Source: Streptomyces achromogenes (GTDB lineage: Bacteria; Actinomycetota; Actinomycetes; Streptomycetales; Streptomycetaceae). From it: DNA of 64,000 bases. Where the stretch lies: contig NZ_JAUSYH010000001.1 of assembly GCF_030816715.1 (NCBI RefSeq), forward strand, positions 5,828,001 to 5,892,000, given 5' to 3'. Both the position numbers and the translations under genes were made by a program. Shown piece after piece: positions 36,482-45,317 of this stretch; the stretch's first letter is position 1, and each line of letters begins with the position of its first letter. The notes under the pieces are model-generated. The model had not been told where the DNA came from. It saw only the letters and a program-made list of their open reading frames with translations, and did no database searches.

Positions 36482-37800
36482 CCCGCCGTGGCGCCCGGCC
36501 GATGGGGCGGGCCCGCCGTCGCCGTGCCGCGGGCCTCCGGCGGTGCGGAGCGCCGCGGGGACGCCGCCCGCCGGTCCGGGCGCACCGCCCCCAGCACCGG
36601 ATGCGACGCGATCGGCGAGACCTTGACCCTCTCGCCGGTCCTCGGCGCCTGGACCACCCTTCCCCCGCCCAGGTACAGCGCGACGTGGGTGGCCTCGGGA
36701 AAGTAGACCACCAGGTCGCCGGGGCGCAGCTCCCTCAGCGGCACATGCGGCAGGCGCGCCCACTGCTCCTGGCTGGTGCGGGGAATGGGCGTCCCGGCGT
36801 GACCCCAGGCCTGCGACGTCAGGCCCGAGCAGTCGTACGATCCCGGACCCTCCGCGCCCCAGACGTACGGCTTTCCGATCTGCCGCACCGCGTACCGGAC
36901 GGCCCGCTCGCCCTCCTTCGAGGGCTTGCGGTCGTCCGCGCCGAGCGCACCGGACGCGACCAGCCGCTGCTGCGCCTGCGCGACGCCGTCCTCCTCCAGT
37001 CTCTCCAGAGCGGCGAGCTGGTCGGCGGTGAGGGAGGCCAGCAGCTTCTCGACGGCGGCCAGCCGCCCCCGTACGGCGTCGCGCTCCTTCTTCTTGCGCG
37101 CCGTCAGGGTGAGTTGTGCGTCGAGGGCGGCCCGCGCCCGGCGCGCCAGCCCGTCGGCCCGGCGTTCGCCGCTCGTCAGCCGGCCGACCGCCACGGCCCG
37201 CTCGCGCGCCAACTGCCCGATCAGATGCCCCTGGTCGAGGGCGTGCTGCGGATCGCGGGCGAGCAGCAGGCGCAGGTACGGGGAGATGCCGGTGCTGCCC
37301 TGGTACTGCTGGCGGGCCAGCCGGCCGGCCGCTCCCCGGCTGTCGTGCAGCGACAGCCGCGCCCGCACCAGGCCGGCGTCCAGCCGCCGGGTCTCGGCGC
37401 GCCGCCGCGCGAGCTGCTCCTCGGTGGCGTTGTAGGCCTCGGTGACCCGTTCGGCCTCGCGGTAGAGCCGCTGAAGCTCCGTCAGCAGCTCCGCGGCGGT
37501 CCGCTCGCCGCCGTCCTCCGCTTCTCTCGAGCCGCCTCCGCCTCCGTCGCCCTCGTCCGCGCCGCCCAGAACGTCGTCGTCCGCCCCGTCCGCCTCGCCC
37601 GTGCCCCCGTCGGCGGCGGCCTTCTGCGCCTCGGGGGCGGGGGGAGTGTTCCGGTCGGGGGGCGCGGGGGCGGTCGCCGTCGGTCCGCCCGGTTCCGGGG
37701 GCTCCTGGGCGGCCGCGGCGTATCCCGGGGCCAGCACGGTCTGGGCGGCGAGCGCCGCCGTGGCGACCGTACAGGCCAGACGCAGCAGTCTTCCTGACAC
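36454..37800 (-). CDS. Secreted NlpC/P60 peptidoglycan hydrolase
   Basis: A 448-residue exported protein. The signal peptide LLRLACTVATAALAAQTVLA is near the N terminus, followed by a Pro/Asp/Glu-rich linker. A long coiled coil (about 120-270, LLTELQRLYREAERVTEAYN) precedes the C-terminal NlpC/P60 domain with Cys324 (SYDCSGLTSQAW) and His372 (ATHVALYLGGGRVVQAP). Such enzymes cleave peptide cross-links of peptidoglycan, as RipA and SwlA do; the coiled coil often holds the enzyme inactive. GTG 37800 is preceded by GGAGGTGATGGC. The 3' end overlaps the end of the convergent gene at 35006-36481. Confidence 0.9.
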   Translation of the reverse strand: MSGRLLRLACTVATAALAAQTVLAPGYAAAAQEPPEPGGPTATAPAPPDRNTPPAPEAQKAAADGGTGEADGADDDVLGGADEGDGGGGGSREAEDGGERTAAELLTELQRLYREAERVTEAYNATEEQLARRRAETRRLDAGLVRARLSLHDSRGAAGRLARQQYQGSTGISPYLRLLLARDPQHALDQGHLIGQLARERAVAVGRLTSGERRADGLARRARAALDAQLTLTARKKKERDAVRGRLAAVEKLLASLTADQLAALERLEEDGVAQAQQRLVASGALGADDRKPSKEGERAVRYAVRQIGKPYVWGAEGPGSYDCSGLTSQAWGHAGTPIPRTSQEQWARLPHVPLRELRPGDLVVYFPEATHVALYLGGGRVVQAPRTGERVKVSPIASHPVLGAVRPDRRAASPRRSAPPEARGTATAGPPHRPGATAGQDVRRAAQ

Positions 37801-37903
37801 GCCATCACCTCCGCTGCGGGGTGGCCCCTCCATCCCGCAGGGCGAGCTTCGGACGGATCCGCGCGGTCCGCGCGCCGAGCGTGCGCGGTTCGGCGCAACG
37901 GGG

Positions 37904-38266
37904 TCACCCGTCGGCGTCGTCCCGCCGTCCGTCCGGCGTGGCGTCGGGCGTGGCGTCGCGCGTCGCTTCCGGCGTGCCGCCGGCCGCGGGGCCGGACGTC
38001 GCGTCGGGTTTCGACCAGGGCCAGCGCGGCCGTCCGCTGTCCTTGCCCTCGGGATCGAACGCGTACTTCCAGCCCTGGGGCAGCCCGAGCCGCTTGCTGT
38101 GGCCGCGCGGCACCCGCCGGTAGACCAGGACGGTGGGCGGGCCGCCGGCCGGGTCCGGGACGGGGATGCGGTACGTCTTCGGCGGATGCCCCGTCGGGCC
38201 CAGCAGCACGGGCAGCACCCGGCCGTCCATGGGACCGCCTTCGAAGGGGGTGTCTTGGCTCTTCAC
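37904..38266 (-). CDS. Hypothetical small protein
   Basis: A 120-residue protein with no family I recognise. The conserved-looking core is PVLLGPTGHPPKTYRIPVPD, then PPTVLVYRRVPRGHSKRLGL and GWKYAFDPEGKD. The tail is a low-complexity Thr/Pro/Asp repeat (TRDATPDATPDG). No signal peptide. It starts 14 bp after the TetR gene on the same strand, so it is the last gene of the oxygenase/TetR operon. GTG 38266 was chosen; the internal ATG at 38230 (MDGRVLPVLLG) is an alternative start. Confidence 0.55.
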   Translation of the reverse strand: MKSQDTPFEGGPMDGRVLPVLLGPTGHPPKTYRIPVPDPAGGPPTVLVYRRVPRGHSKRLGLPQGWKYAFDPEGKDSGRPRWPWSKPDATSGPAAGGTPEATRDATPDATPDGRRDDADG

Positions 38267-38280
38267 GCCACCAGTGTCGA

Positions 38281-38931
38281 TCAGGTCTCCGCGGCCAGCG
38301 CACCCCGGACCAGCTCGGCGGTCTGCGCGTCCCGGGCCGCGGTCACCATGAGGACGGCGACGAACTGGTCGACCAGCCAGTCCCGCAGCTCGTCGGCGGG
38401 CGGCTGTTTGTCCTCGTCGAGCCAGATCAGCGAGGCCGCCTCGACCGCGGTGATCCACATGCGGACGGTCATCCGCAGCCGCGGTCCGGGCTCGGCCACC
38501 GCCAGGTGGCTGTAGATGGCCTCGGCGGCGGCCCGGCGCACGCCGTCCACGATGGCCGTCGTCCGGGACGTCTCGACCACGCTGCCGCCCTGGAGGAGGG
38601 CGCTGAAGCCGGCGTCGTGGCGGCCGACGAAGGTCAGATAGCGGTCGAGGACGCGGGCGAGGCGGGGGAGGAGGGGCCCGTCGTGCGGCTCGTCGAAGCA
38701 GTGGTGCAGCTCGTCGGCGGCGGAGCGCAGGGCGGCCTCGTAGAGCTGCTGCTTGCCGCCGGGGAAGTACCGGTAGACGAGCGGCCGGGAGACCCCGGCC
38801 GCCTCGGCCACGTCGTCCAGCGAGACGTCCTCGGGGACGCGGTGCGCGAACAGCGAGAGCGCGGCCTCCAGCAGCTGGCTGCGGCGCTCCTCCACGCTGA
38901 GACGACGGTAGGCGGGGGCGGCGGGCGTCAT
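38281..38931 (-). CDS. TetR-family transcriptional regulator
   Basis: A 216-residue regulator with the N-terminal HTH (RRSQLLEAALSLFAHR, then SLDDVAEAAGVSRPLVYRYFPGGKQQLYEAAL) and a helical ligand-binding domain. It lies 36 bp downstream of the AurF-like gene and very likely regulates that operon, including itself. The inverted repeat GCTTG-TCAG-CAAGC at 39921-39934 in front of the oxygenase gene is the obvious candidate operator. The inducer is unknown. Confidence 0.9.
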   Translation of the reverse strand: MTPAAPAYRRLSVEERRSQLLEAALSLFAHRVPEDVSLDDVAEAAGVSRPLVYRYFPGGKQQLYEAALRSAADELHHCFDEPHDGPLLPRLARVLDRYLTFVGRHDAGFSALLQGGSVVETSRTTAIVDGVRRAAAEAIYSHLAVAEPGPRLRMTVRMWITAVEAASLIWLDEDKQPPADELRDWLVDQFVAVLMVTAARDAQTAELVRGALAAET

Positions 38932-38967
38932 GACGTGCAGCGTAATCCGTTGCCCCCGGGGCCGCGC

Positions 38968-39906
38968 CTACGCCAGCAGTCCGGACGACCGCCACAGCCG
39001 GCGTCCGACGCCGCGCAGCACCCCGATGTCGTCCAGGAAGTCCGTCAGCCGCTTCGATCCCGTCTGCATGATCTCCCGGCGGTGCCCGCTCGCCCGGACC
39101 TGCGCCATGGCCTCCCGCCGGTCCAGGCCGACGTTCGTGTAGACCTCCGGGTTCACGAAGGCCACCGAGAACACCCGGGCGAACTCACCCGACGTGACCC
39201 TGGTGAACTCCTGGGACCAGCGCGGGGCGGTCATCATCTGCCGGCGCAGCTCCTCGCGGGCGTAGCGCACGTGCCGGGCCTCCTCCACGACGTGGATCCG
39301 GGTGACGCCCCGGACCAGCGGCTGGACCCGCTCGTCCGGGAAGGTCAGCCGCTGCATCCAGTCGAGGACCTCCTCGCCGAGCAGCGTCGCGGTGAAGGAG
39401 CCGGGGGTGGTGGAGATCGTCTTGAAGACCCGGCCCAGGTTCTGGTGGGCGCGGCTCACCGGGTACCAGGGCGTGTCGCCGTGCGAGATCAGCCGGGCGA
39501 ACATCTTCGAGTGCCGGCACTCGTCCTCGATCTCGGTGAGCGCGTACCGCACGTGTGCGCTCGTCGCCGCCTTGTCGTAGATGTGCCGGACGAGCAGCTG
39601 CATGAGGATGATCTCGAACCAGATCCCCAGCGAGGCGAGCGCGGCGGCCTCGTGCTGGGACAGCAGGATCCGCTGCTCCTCGCCCATCCGCCGCCAGAGC
39701 GGCGTGTCGTACAGCGACACGAGCTCCGGCGGCCAGAACCACTTGCCCTCCTCGAAGGGGGCGTCCCAGTCCAGCTCCTGGTCCGGGTCGAAGGAGTGCT
39801 TGGCGGAGGACGCGAGCAGCCGCTCGGCCACCTGTTCCCGGTCCTTGAGCAGGCCCAGCGCGTCCCGCAGCCCTTCCACCGCGTCGGCATCCGTGAGGGT
39901 CGTCAT
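38968..39906 (-). CDS. AurF-like diiron oxygenase
   Basis: A 312-residue helical protein with a duplicated ferritin-like ligand pattern: EIEDECRHSKMFARL and VVEEARHVRYAREEL, plus upstream Glu residues (HEAAALASLGIWFE). This matches AurF-type N-oxygenases, non-haem diiron enzymes that oxidise arylamines to nitro or hydroxylamine products. Members next to TetR regulators are common in actinomycetes outside known pathways, so the substrate is open. ATG 39906 has no Shine-Dalgarno; TTGACG (39941-39936) and a TCTCAT hexamer 17 bases later end seven bases before it, so translation may be leaderless. Confidence 0.85.
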   Translation of the reverse strand: MTTLTDADAVEGLRDALGLLKDREQVAERLLASSAKHSFDPDQELDWDAPFEEGKWFWPPELVSLYDTPLWRRMGEEQRILLSQHEAAALASLGIWFEIILMQLLVRHIYDKAATSAHVRYALTEIEDECRHSKMFARLISHGDTPWYPVSRAHQNLGRVFKTISTTPGSFTATLLGEEVLDWMQRLTFPDERVQPLVRGVTRIHVVEEARHVRYAREELRRQMMTAPRWSQEFTRVTSGEFARVFSVAFVNPEVYTNVGLDRREAMAQVRASGHRREIMQTGSKRLTDFLDDIGVLRGVGRRLWRSSGLLA

Positions 39907-39920
39907 GCACTTATGAGACT

Positions 39921-39941
39921 GCTTGTCAGCAAGCCCGTCAA
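39921..39941 (-). promoter_or_regulatory. Promoter and TetR-type operator of the AurF-like operon
   Basis: On the minus strand TTGACG (39941-39936) serves as -35; 17 bases later TCTCAT would place the transcription start at the ATG itself. The spacer holds the inverted repeat GCTTG-CTGA-CAAGC (39934-39921), well placed to block polymerase. The TetR gene in the same operon suggests autoregulation. Confidence 0.45.
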
Positions 39942-40000
39942 TCCCCTGCGCGGAATTGCCCGCACCGGGCAGCCGAGGTGCTCCGGCGCCGCGCACGCCG

Positions 40001-41455
40001 TCAGTCGAGCACCGCCTCCATCACGGCCCGCGCGATCGGGGCCGCCATCCCGCCGCCGGTGATGTCCCCGCGGCGCGCCGACCCGTCCTCCACCACCACC
40101 GCGACGGCGACCCGCGGCTCCATGTCCCGCACGTCCTGCGCCCAGGAGACGAACCAGGCGTAGGGGATGCCGGCGTTGCCGAGGCCGTGCTGCGCGGTGC
40201 CCGTCTTGCCGCCGACGATCGCGCCCGGGATCGCCGCGTTCACGCCGGTGCCCTCCCGCACCACGTCCGTCATCAGCTCGCGCAGCCGCCGCGCCGTCGA
40301 GGGCAGCATCGCCTGCCGCGACGGACGGGAGCCGGCGGTGGACACCGTGGCCCCGCCCCGCCGCGTCGTCCGCTCCACCAGGTACGGCGTGCGCACCTGA
40401 CCGCCGTCGGCCACCGCCGCCGACACCATCGCCATCTGCAGTGGAGTGGCCCGCGTGTTGTACTGGCCGATCGAGGACAGCGCCAGCTGCGCCCGGTCGA
40501 GCGAGGTGTCGAAGGTGCTCGGCGCGACGGCGAACGGGATCCGCACGTCCAGGTCGTTGAAGCCGAAGGCCTGCGCCGTCCGGGTCATCGGGGCCAGGCC
40601 GGTGTCCACGCCGAGTTTCGCGAACACCGTGTTGCACGACCACTCGAAGGCGTCCCGCAGCGGAGCGTCCTCGCAGCCGTCGCCCTCGTTGGTCAGCCGC
40701 GTCCGCGTGCCGGGCAGCCGGTAGGGGGCGGGGGAGTCGGTCGCCGCGTCCAGGTCGGTGATCACCCCCGCGTCCAGCGCCGCCGCCGCGGTGACCACCT
40801 TGAACGTCGAACCCGGCGGATACGTCTGCCGCACCGCCCGGTTGAGCATCGGCCGGTCCGGGTCGCCGTTGAGCCGCGCCCAGGCCCGCTCCGTGCGGGC
40901 GTCGTTCCCGGACAGCGCGGCCGGGTCGTACGACGGACTCGACACCAGCGCCAGCACCCGGCCCGTCGACGGCTCCACCGCCGCCACCGCGCCCTTGCGC
41001 CCGTCCAGCCCCTCGAACGCCGCCCGCTGGGCCCTCGGGTTCAGCGTGGTCACCACATCGCCGCCGGCCGGGCGGCCGCGGGTGACGTCGTCCCACAGCG
41101 GGAACGAGGCGAGCAGCGGGTCCGAACCGGAGAGCACGCCGTCCCCGCTGTGCTCCAGGAACGTCGTCCCGTACACCTGCGAGGCGAAGCCCGTCACCGG
41201 CGCGTACAGCGGCCCGTCGAGGTACGTCCGCTCGTAGCGCAGCTGCTCGCCGGTGTCCCGGGAGCCGGTGACCGGGACCCCGCCGACCAGGATGTCGCCG
41301 CGCGGCTGGGCGTAACGGGCGATGGCCGCCCGCCGGTTGGCCGGGTTGCCGTCGTAGGCCTCGGACCGGACGACCTGGACGCGCGCGGCGTTGACCAGGA
41401 GCGCCGCCAGCAGCAGGGCGCAGAACGCGGCGGCGCGCCGGATGTGCCGGGTCAC
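40001..41455 (-). CDS. Penicillin-binding protein (class B transpeptidase)
   Basis: A 484-residue membrane-anchored transpeptidase. One hydrophobic segment (AAFCALLLAALLVNAARV) follows a short basic N terminus. The transpeptidase domain has the three active-site motifs in order: SxxK in PGSTFKVV, SxN in EWSCNTVFAKL, and KTG in GGKTGTAQ. It cross-links peptidoglycan with its SEDS partner, the FtsW/RodA-like protein upstream, whose stop overlaps this GTG start (GTGA at 41452-41455). The coupled order FtsW-PBP is the conserved PbpA/FtsW pair of actinomycetes. It may function in sporulation or division septa rather than being essential for growth (inference). Confidence 0.92.
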   Translation of the reverse strand: MTRHIRRAAAFCALLLAALLVNAARVQVVRSEAYDGNPANRRAAIARYAQPRGDILVGGVPVTGSRDTGEQLRYERTYLDGPLYAPVTGFASQVYGTTFLEHSGDGVLSGSDPLLASFPLWDDVTRGRPAGGDVVTTLNPRAQRAAFEGLDGRKGAVAAVEPSTGRVLALVSSPSYDPAALSGNDARTERAWARLNGDPDRPMLNRAVRQTYPPGSTFKVVTAAAALDAGVITDLDAATDSPAPYRLPGTRTRLTNEGDGCEDAPLRDAFEWSCNTVFAKLGVDTGLAPMTRTAQAFGFNDLDVRIPFAVAPSTFDTSLDRAQLALSSIGQYNTRATPLQMAMVSAAVADGGQVRTPYLVERTTRRGGATVSTAGSRPSRQAMLPSTARRLRELMTDVVREGTGVNAAIPGAIVGGKTGTAQHGLGNAGIPYAWFVSWAQDVRDMEPRVAVAVVVEDGSARRGDITGGGMAAPIARAVMEAVLD

Positions 41456-43047
41456 CCGGGCCTCCGCGAGGTGTGGGGTGAGGTGTGCGGTGAGGTGGTG
41501 TGCGGTGAGGTGTGGTCGGCGCCTCCGCCGCGCGCCTCGCCGAGCCCTTCGCCGAACTCTGCGCCGAGTCCTCCGCCGAGCCCTTCGTCGCTTGCGCGGG
41601 GGCGCGCCTCGGGGGGTGCGTCGTCGCGTGCTTCGGCGTGCGTTCCGTGTCCCGTGTCGCCGTGTGCCTCGGGGCGCGTCCTGTCGTACGGCCGCCGCGC
41701 CGAGTCGCTGACCCGGATCAGCAGCGCCACGATCGCCCAGTTGGTGACGACCGAGGAGCCGCCCTGCGCCAGGAACGGCATCGCCATGCCGGTCAGCGGG
41801 ATCAGGCCGGTCACCCCGCCCGCGATCACGAACACCTGGAGCGCCACGATCGAGGCGAGGCCGGCCGCCAGGAGCCGTCCGAAGGGGTCGCGCAGCGACA
41901 GCCCGGCCCGGAAGCCGCGCTCCACCAGCAGCCCGTACAGCAGGAAGAGTGCCGACAGCCCCGCCAGGCCCAGTTCCTCGCCGGCCGTCGCCAGGATGAA
42001 GTCCGACTTCGCGGCGAAGCCGATGAGGACGGAGTGACCGAGGCCGAGCCCGGTGCCGAGCATCCCGCCGGCCGCGAAGGAGAACAGCGACTGCGCGAGC
42101 TGGTTGGGGCCCTGGCCGGCGTCGATGGAGGCGAACGGGTGCAGCCAGTCCTCGACCCGGCTGTGCACGTGCGGTTCGAGACGGCCGACGGCGACCGCGC
42201 CCAGCGAGGCGAGCAGCAGGCCCACGGCGATCCAGCCGGTGCGGCCGGTGGCCACGTAGAGCATCACCACGAACAGGCCGAAGAAGAGCAGGGAGGTGCC
42301 GAGGTCCCGTTCCAGCACCAGCACGCCGACGCTCAGCAGCCAGATCGCGACGATCGGGCCGAGCACGCGTCCGGTCGGCAGCTGCATGCGCGTGAAGCGC
42401 CAGATCCGCCGGCCCGCGTACGTCAGCGCCGTGCGGTTGGCGGCCAGATACGCGGCGAAGAACACCGCCAGCAGCACCTTGGCGAACTCGCCGGGCTGGA
42501 TGGAGAACCCGGCGACCCGGATCCAGATGCGCGCCCCGTTCACCGGTGGGAAGAGGACCGGGAGGGTGAGCAGGGCGAGCGCCGCAACGACGCAGACGTA
42601 CGCGTACCGCTGCAGCACGCGGTGGTCGCCCAGCACGGTCACCACCACGATGAACAGGCCCACCCCGACTGTGGACCACACCAGTTGGGTGGGCGAGGCC
42701 CGGTCGCCGGGCGTCTCCAGGTCGAGCCGGTAGATCAGCACCAGGCCGATCCCGTTGAGCAGCACCGCGATGGGCAGCAGCAGCGGGTCGGCGCACGGGG
42801 CGCGCCACCGCACCGCGAGATGCGCCAGCAGCGCGAGGACCCCGAGCCCGGCGCCGTAGCCGGCGGCGCCGGGCGGCACGGCGCCGAGCTTCGCCAGGCC
42901 GACCGCGCAGTAGCCGTACACCGAGAGCAGGACGGCCAGGACGATCAGGGCGAGTTCGACGCCACGGCGCCGGGGGAGGCCTGCCGCGGGAGCGGGCGCG
43001 TCGGCCGCCACCACGGTGGTCCCCGCTCCGACTCCGGTTCTCGTCAT
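41452..43047 (-). CDS. FtsW/RodA/SpoVE-family SEDS glycosyltransferase
   Basis: A 531-residue polytopic membrane protein with about 12 hydrophobic segments. SEDS signatures include INGARIWIRVAGFSIQPGEFAK, LERDLGTSLLFFGLF and the late ATAGEELGLAGLSALF and GMAMPFLAQGGSS. SEDS proteins polymerise lipid II into glycan strands with a class B PBP, encoded next. The ~100-residue C-terminal tail is cytoplasmic and low complexity, ending in a Thr/Ser/His/Pro repeat (TSPHTTSPHTSPHTS). The corresponding DNA (about 41460-41515) is a GAGGTGTG-type repeat. Confidence 0.92.
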   Translation of the reverse strand: MTRTGVGAGTTVVAADAPAPAAGLPRRRGVELALIVLAVLLSVYGYCAVGLAKLGAVPPGAAGYGAGLGVLALLAHLAVRWRAPCADPLLLPIAVLLNGIGLVLIYRLDLETPGDRASPTQLVWSTVGVGLFIVVVTVLGDHRVLQRYAYVCVVAALALLTLPVLFPPVNGARIWIRVAGFSIQPGEFAKVLLAVFFAAYLAANRTALTYAGRRIWRFTRMQLPTGRVLGPIVAIWLLSVGVLVLERDLGTSLLFFGLFVVMLYVATGRTGWIAVGLLLASLGAVAVGRLEPHVHSRVEDWLHPFASIDAGQGPNQLAQSLFSFAAGGMLGTGLGLGHSVLIGFAAKSDFILATAGEELGLAGLSALFLLYGLLVERGFRAGLSLRDPFGRLLAAGLASIVALQVFVIAGGVTGLIPLTGMAMPFLAQGGSSVVTNWAIVALLIRVSDSARRPYDRTRPEAHGDTGHGTHAEARDDAPPEARPRASDEGLGGGLGAEFGEGLGEARGGGADHTSPHTTSPHTSPHTSRRPG

Positions 43048-43099
43048 GTCCGGAACTTACCTAAATGTGGCTGCTTGTGAGCCGTGCCGGGCGGTCGTG

Positions 43100-43834
43100 T
43101 CAGCACCGGCGCGGCGGCGCGCCGATGGTCTCGATGTAGCGCGCCGAGCCCCAGGCCCAGGTGCCGTCCGTCAGGAGGTACCACTGCGCGTTGCCCTGGA
43201 CGTCCTGACCCGAGGTCCGGCAGAAGATGGAGACGATGTCCCCGCGGTGGACCACCCGGATCACCTGACTCGCCCGGGTGGGCGCACTGCGCAGCAGCAG
43301 TTCGCTCGCGGTCACGCGCCCGCGCGAGCGGCGGCCGTCGTTCTGGCCCCCGGACTGGTTGCCGCCGGACTGCCACTGGTTGCCCCCGGACTGGTTGCCT
43401 CCGGACTGCCACTGGTTGCCGCCGGACTGGTTGCCGCCGGACTGCCACTGGTTGCCGCCGGACTGGTTGCCGCCGGACTGGCTGCCGTTCTGGTTGGCAC
43501 CGGACTGGTTCCCGTTCTGGTTGCCGCCCGACTGCCACTGGTTGCCGCCCGACTGGTTGCCGCCGTTCTGGTTGCCGTTCTGGTTGCCGCCGGACTGCCA
43601 GGGGTCGTCGCCGCCCCCGGGCTGCCAGTCGTCGCCGCCGTCACCGCCACCGCCGCCGCCGGACTGCCAGTCGTCGCCGTCGCCGCCCTCGTGCCGCCAG
43701 TCGTTCGTTCCGCCCTGCTGGGCGTGGACGCCGTCCCCGCCGTCGGCGAGTGCCGGGGTGACGGCGGCGGAGGCGGCGAGGGCGCCGGCTGCGGTGACCA
43801 CGGCGAGACGGGTCAGGGTGGAACGCAGGGACAT
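43100..43834 (-). CDS. Secreted Asn/Gln/Gly-repeat SH3-domain protein
   Basis: A 244-residue exported protein. The signal peptide (TRLAVVTAAGALAASAAVTPALA) ends near residue 30. The centre (about 70-165) is built from SGGNQ and SGGNQWQ units that alternate to make a 12-residue (36-bp) tandem repeat, with Asn/Gln/Gly/Ser and regular Trp. The C-terminal ~70 residues form a bacterial SH3-like domain (VTASELLLRSAPTRASQVIRV, HRGDIVSIFC, QWYLLTDGTWAWGSARYIE), which usually binds cell wall peptides. ATG 43834 has GGAGGT six bases upstream. Cell-wall tethered low-complexity protein is the likely form; the function is unknown. Confidence 0.8.
   Translation of the reverse strand: MSLRSTLTRLAVVTAAGALAASAAVTPALADGGDGVHAQQGGTNDWRHEGGDGDDWQSGGGGGGDGGDDWQPGGGDDPWQSGGNQNGNQNGGNQSGGNQWQSGGNQNGNQSGANQNGSQSGGNQSGGNQWQSGGNQSGGNQWQSGGNQSGGNQWQSGGNQSGGQNDGRRSRGRVTASELLLRSAPTRASQVIRVVHRGDIVSIFCRTSGQDVQGNAQWYLLTDGTWAWGSARYIETIGAPPRRC
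43345..43610 (-). repeat. 36-bp coding repeat of the SH3-domain protein
   Basis: Tandem units rich in CCGGACTGG and TTGCCGCC on the plus strand encode the SGGNQ/SGGNQWQ array. Two to three nearly identical 36-bp copies lie at the 43345-43470 end; the rest is degenerate with NQNGN variants. Length changes in multiples of 3 would keep frame. Confidence 0.8.
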
Positions 43835-43904
43835 GGCGATACCTCCACGAAGAGGGTGAAGCTGACTTATCGCCACACTAGGAGCGGTTCGTGCTCGCCG
43901 CCCG

Positions 43905-45317
43905 TCACGCTGCGCCATCGGGGAGGCCGCTCGCGGCCGGAGGCGTCTGAGGCAGCGTCAGGGTCGCCACCGCGCCGCCGTCCGCGGCGTTGGCGAACGT
44001 CAGCCGCGCCCCCAGCACCTCCGCCTGTCCCACCGCGATCGTCAGACCGAGTCCATGCCCCTTCGCCCCGCCCTCGGTGCGGAACCGCTGCGGCCCGTGG
44101 GTGATGAGGTACTCCGGATAGCCGTCCCCGTGATCCCGCAGGGTGACCATCGGCCCGTTCACCGTCAGCACGACCGGCGCCCGTCCGTGCCGGCGCGCGT
44201 TGGCCAGCAGATTCCCCAGCACCCGTTCGAGGCGCCGTCGGTCGGTCTCGACGCGCGCGTCCCGGACGACGGTGACCGCGATGCCGGCCGTCGGGCCGCG
44301 GGAGCCGCCCGAGCCCCCCGGACCACCCGAGCCGCCCGGACCATTGCCGGCAGGCGTCCCGCCGGCCGCACCCGAACCACTCACGCCCCTCGAACCACCC
44401 ACGCCGCTCGAGCCGTCCGAGGCCTCCGCCGTCCGTACGACCCGCATGACCAGCGCCGTCAGGTCCTCGGCGTCCAGCTCCAGCCGCTCCCGTCCGGTGT
44501 CCAGCCGGGAGATCTCCAGCAGGTCCTCGGTGAGTGTGCGCAACGCCGCCACCCGGTCGCGCACCAGCTCCGTCGGCCGTCCCGGCGGCAGCAGTTCGGC
44601 CGCCGCGTGCAGCCCGGTCAGCGGGGTCCGCAGCTCATGCGCCACGTCGGCGGTGAACCGCTGCTCGCTCAGCAGCTTGCCCTGCAGCGAGGACGCCATC
44701 GAGTCCAGGGCGACGGCCACGATGCCCACCTCGTCCCGCGGCCGGCCCGGCTCCCTCGCGCGCGGGTCGTTCACACGGGCGTCCAGATCGCCGGCGGTGA
44801 TCCGCCGGGCCACCTGCGCGGTGGTGTGCAGCCGCCGGGTCACGCGGGTCACCGCGACCGCGCCGACCAGCAGCGTCGCCCCGATCGCCAGCGCCGACGA
44901 CCACAGGATCGCGGTGTCCAGCGCCTCGATGGTGCGGGCGCTCTGCGAGTAGTCGACGGCGACCGCGAGGGCCCGCCCGCCGTCCACCGGGCCCGCCGCC
45001 CACATCGTGGGCCGTCCCTCGCGGTCGGCGACGATGGTGCCGCGTTCCCCTGCCGCCGCCAACGCCCGCAGCGAGGCGGGCAGTCCCGGCGGGTCGACGC
45101 GCGCTCCCCACCCGAGCGTGTCCCCGGCCTCGAACGCCGCCGTCGCCTCCTTCAGCCTGGACAGCGCGAGGTCGCGGGCCTGGCCGACGGTCTGGTTCGT
45201 CACCGACACGTGCACCAGCACACCGAGCAGGGCGGCCAGCGCGCAGCACATCACGGTGATGAAGACGGCCGCCTTCACGGCGAGCGTGCCGGCCCAGGAG
45301 GGCATCCCCAGCCTCAT
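43905..45317 (-). CDS. Sensor histidine kinase without adjacent regulator
   Basis: A 470-residue kinase. TM1 (about 13-38) and TM2 (about 145-168) flank an extracellular domain of ~105 residues. A HAMP region leads to the H box ADVAHELRTPL. The catalytic domain has the N box LGNLLANARRHG and GGAKGHGLGLTIA. Between dimerisation and catalytic domains is a ~45-residue Gly/Ser/Pro insertion (GAAGGTPAGNGPGG and similar), unusual for this fold. Its ATG overlaps the stop of the lipoprotein gene (ATGA at 45314-45317), so the two form an operon. No response regulator gene lies within this window nearby, so its partner is elsewhere. Confidence 0.88.
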   Translation of the reverse strand: MRLGMPSWAGTLAVKAAVFITVMCCALAALLGVLVHVSVTNQTVGQARDLALSRLKEATAAFEAGDTLGWGARVDPPGLPASLRALAAAGERGTIVADREGRPTMWAAGPVDGGRALAVAVDYSQSARTIEALDTAILWSSALAIGATLLVGAVAVTRVTRRLHTTAQVARRITAGDLDARVNDPRAREPGRPRDEVGIVAVALDSMASSLQGKLLSEQRFTADVAHELRTPLTGLHAAAELLPPGRPTELVRDRVAALRTLTEDLLEISRLDTGRERLELDAEDLTALVMRVVRTAEASDGSSGVGGSRGVSGSGAAGGTPAGNGPGGSGGPGGSGGSRGPTAGIAVTVVRDARVETDRRRLERVLGNLLANARRHGRAPVVLTVNGPMVTLRDHGDGYPEYLITHGPQRFRTEGGAKGHGLGLTIAVGQAEVLGARLTFANAADGGAVATLTLPQTPPAASGLPDGAA

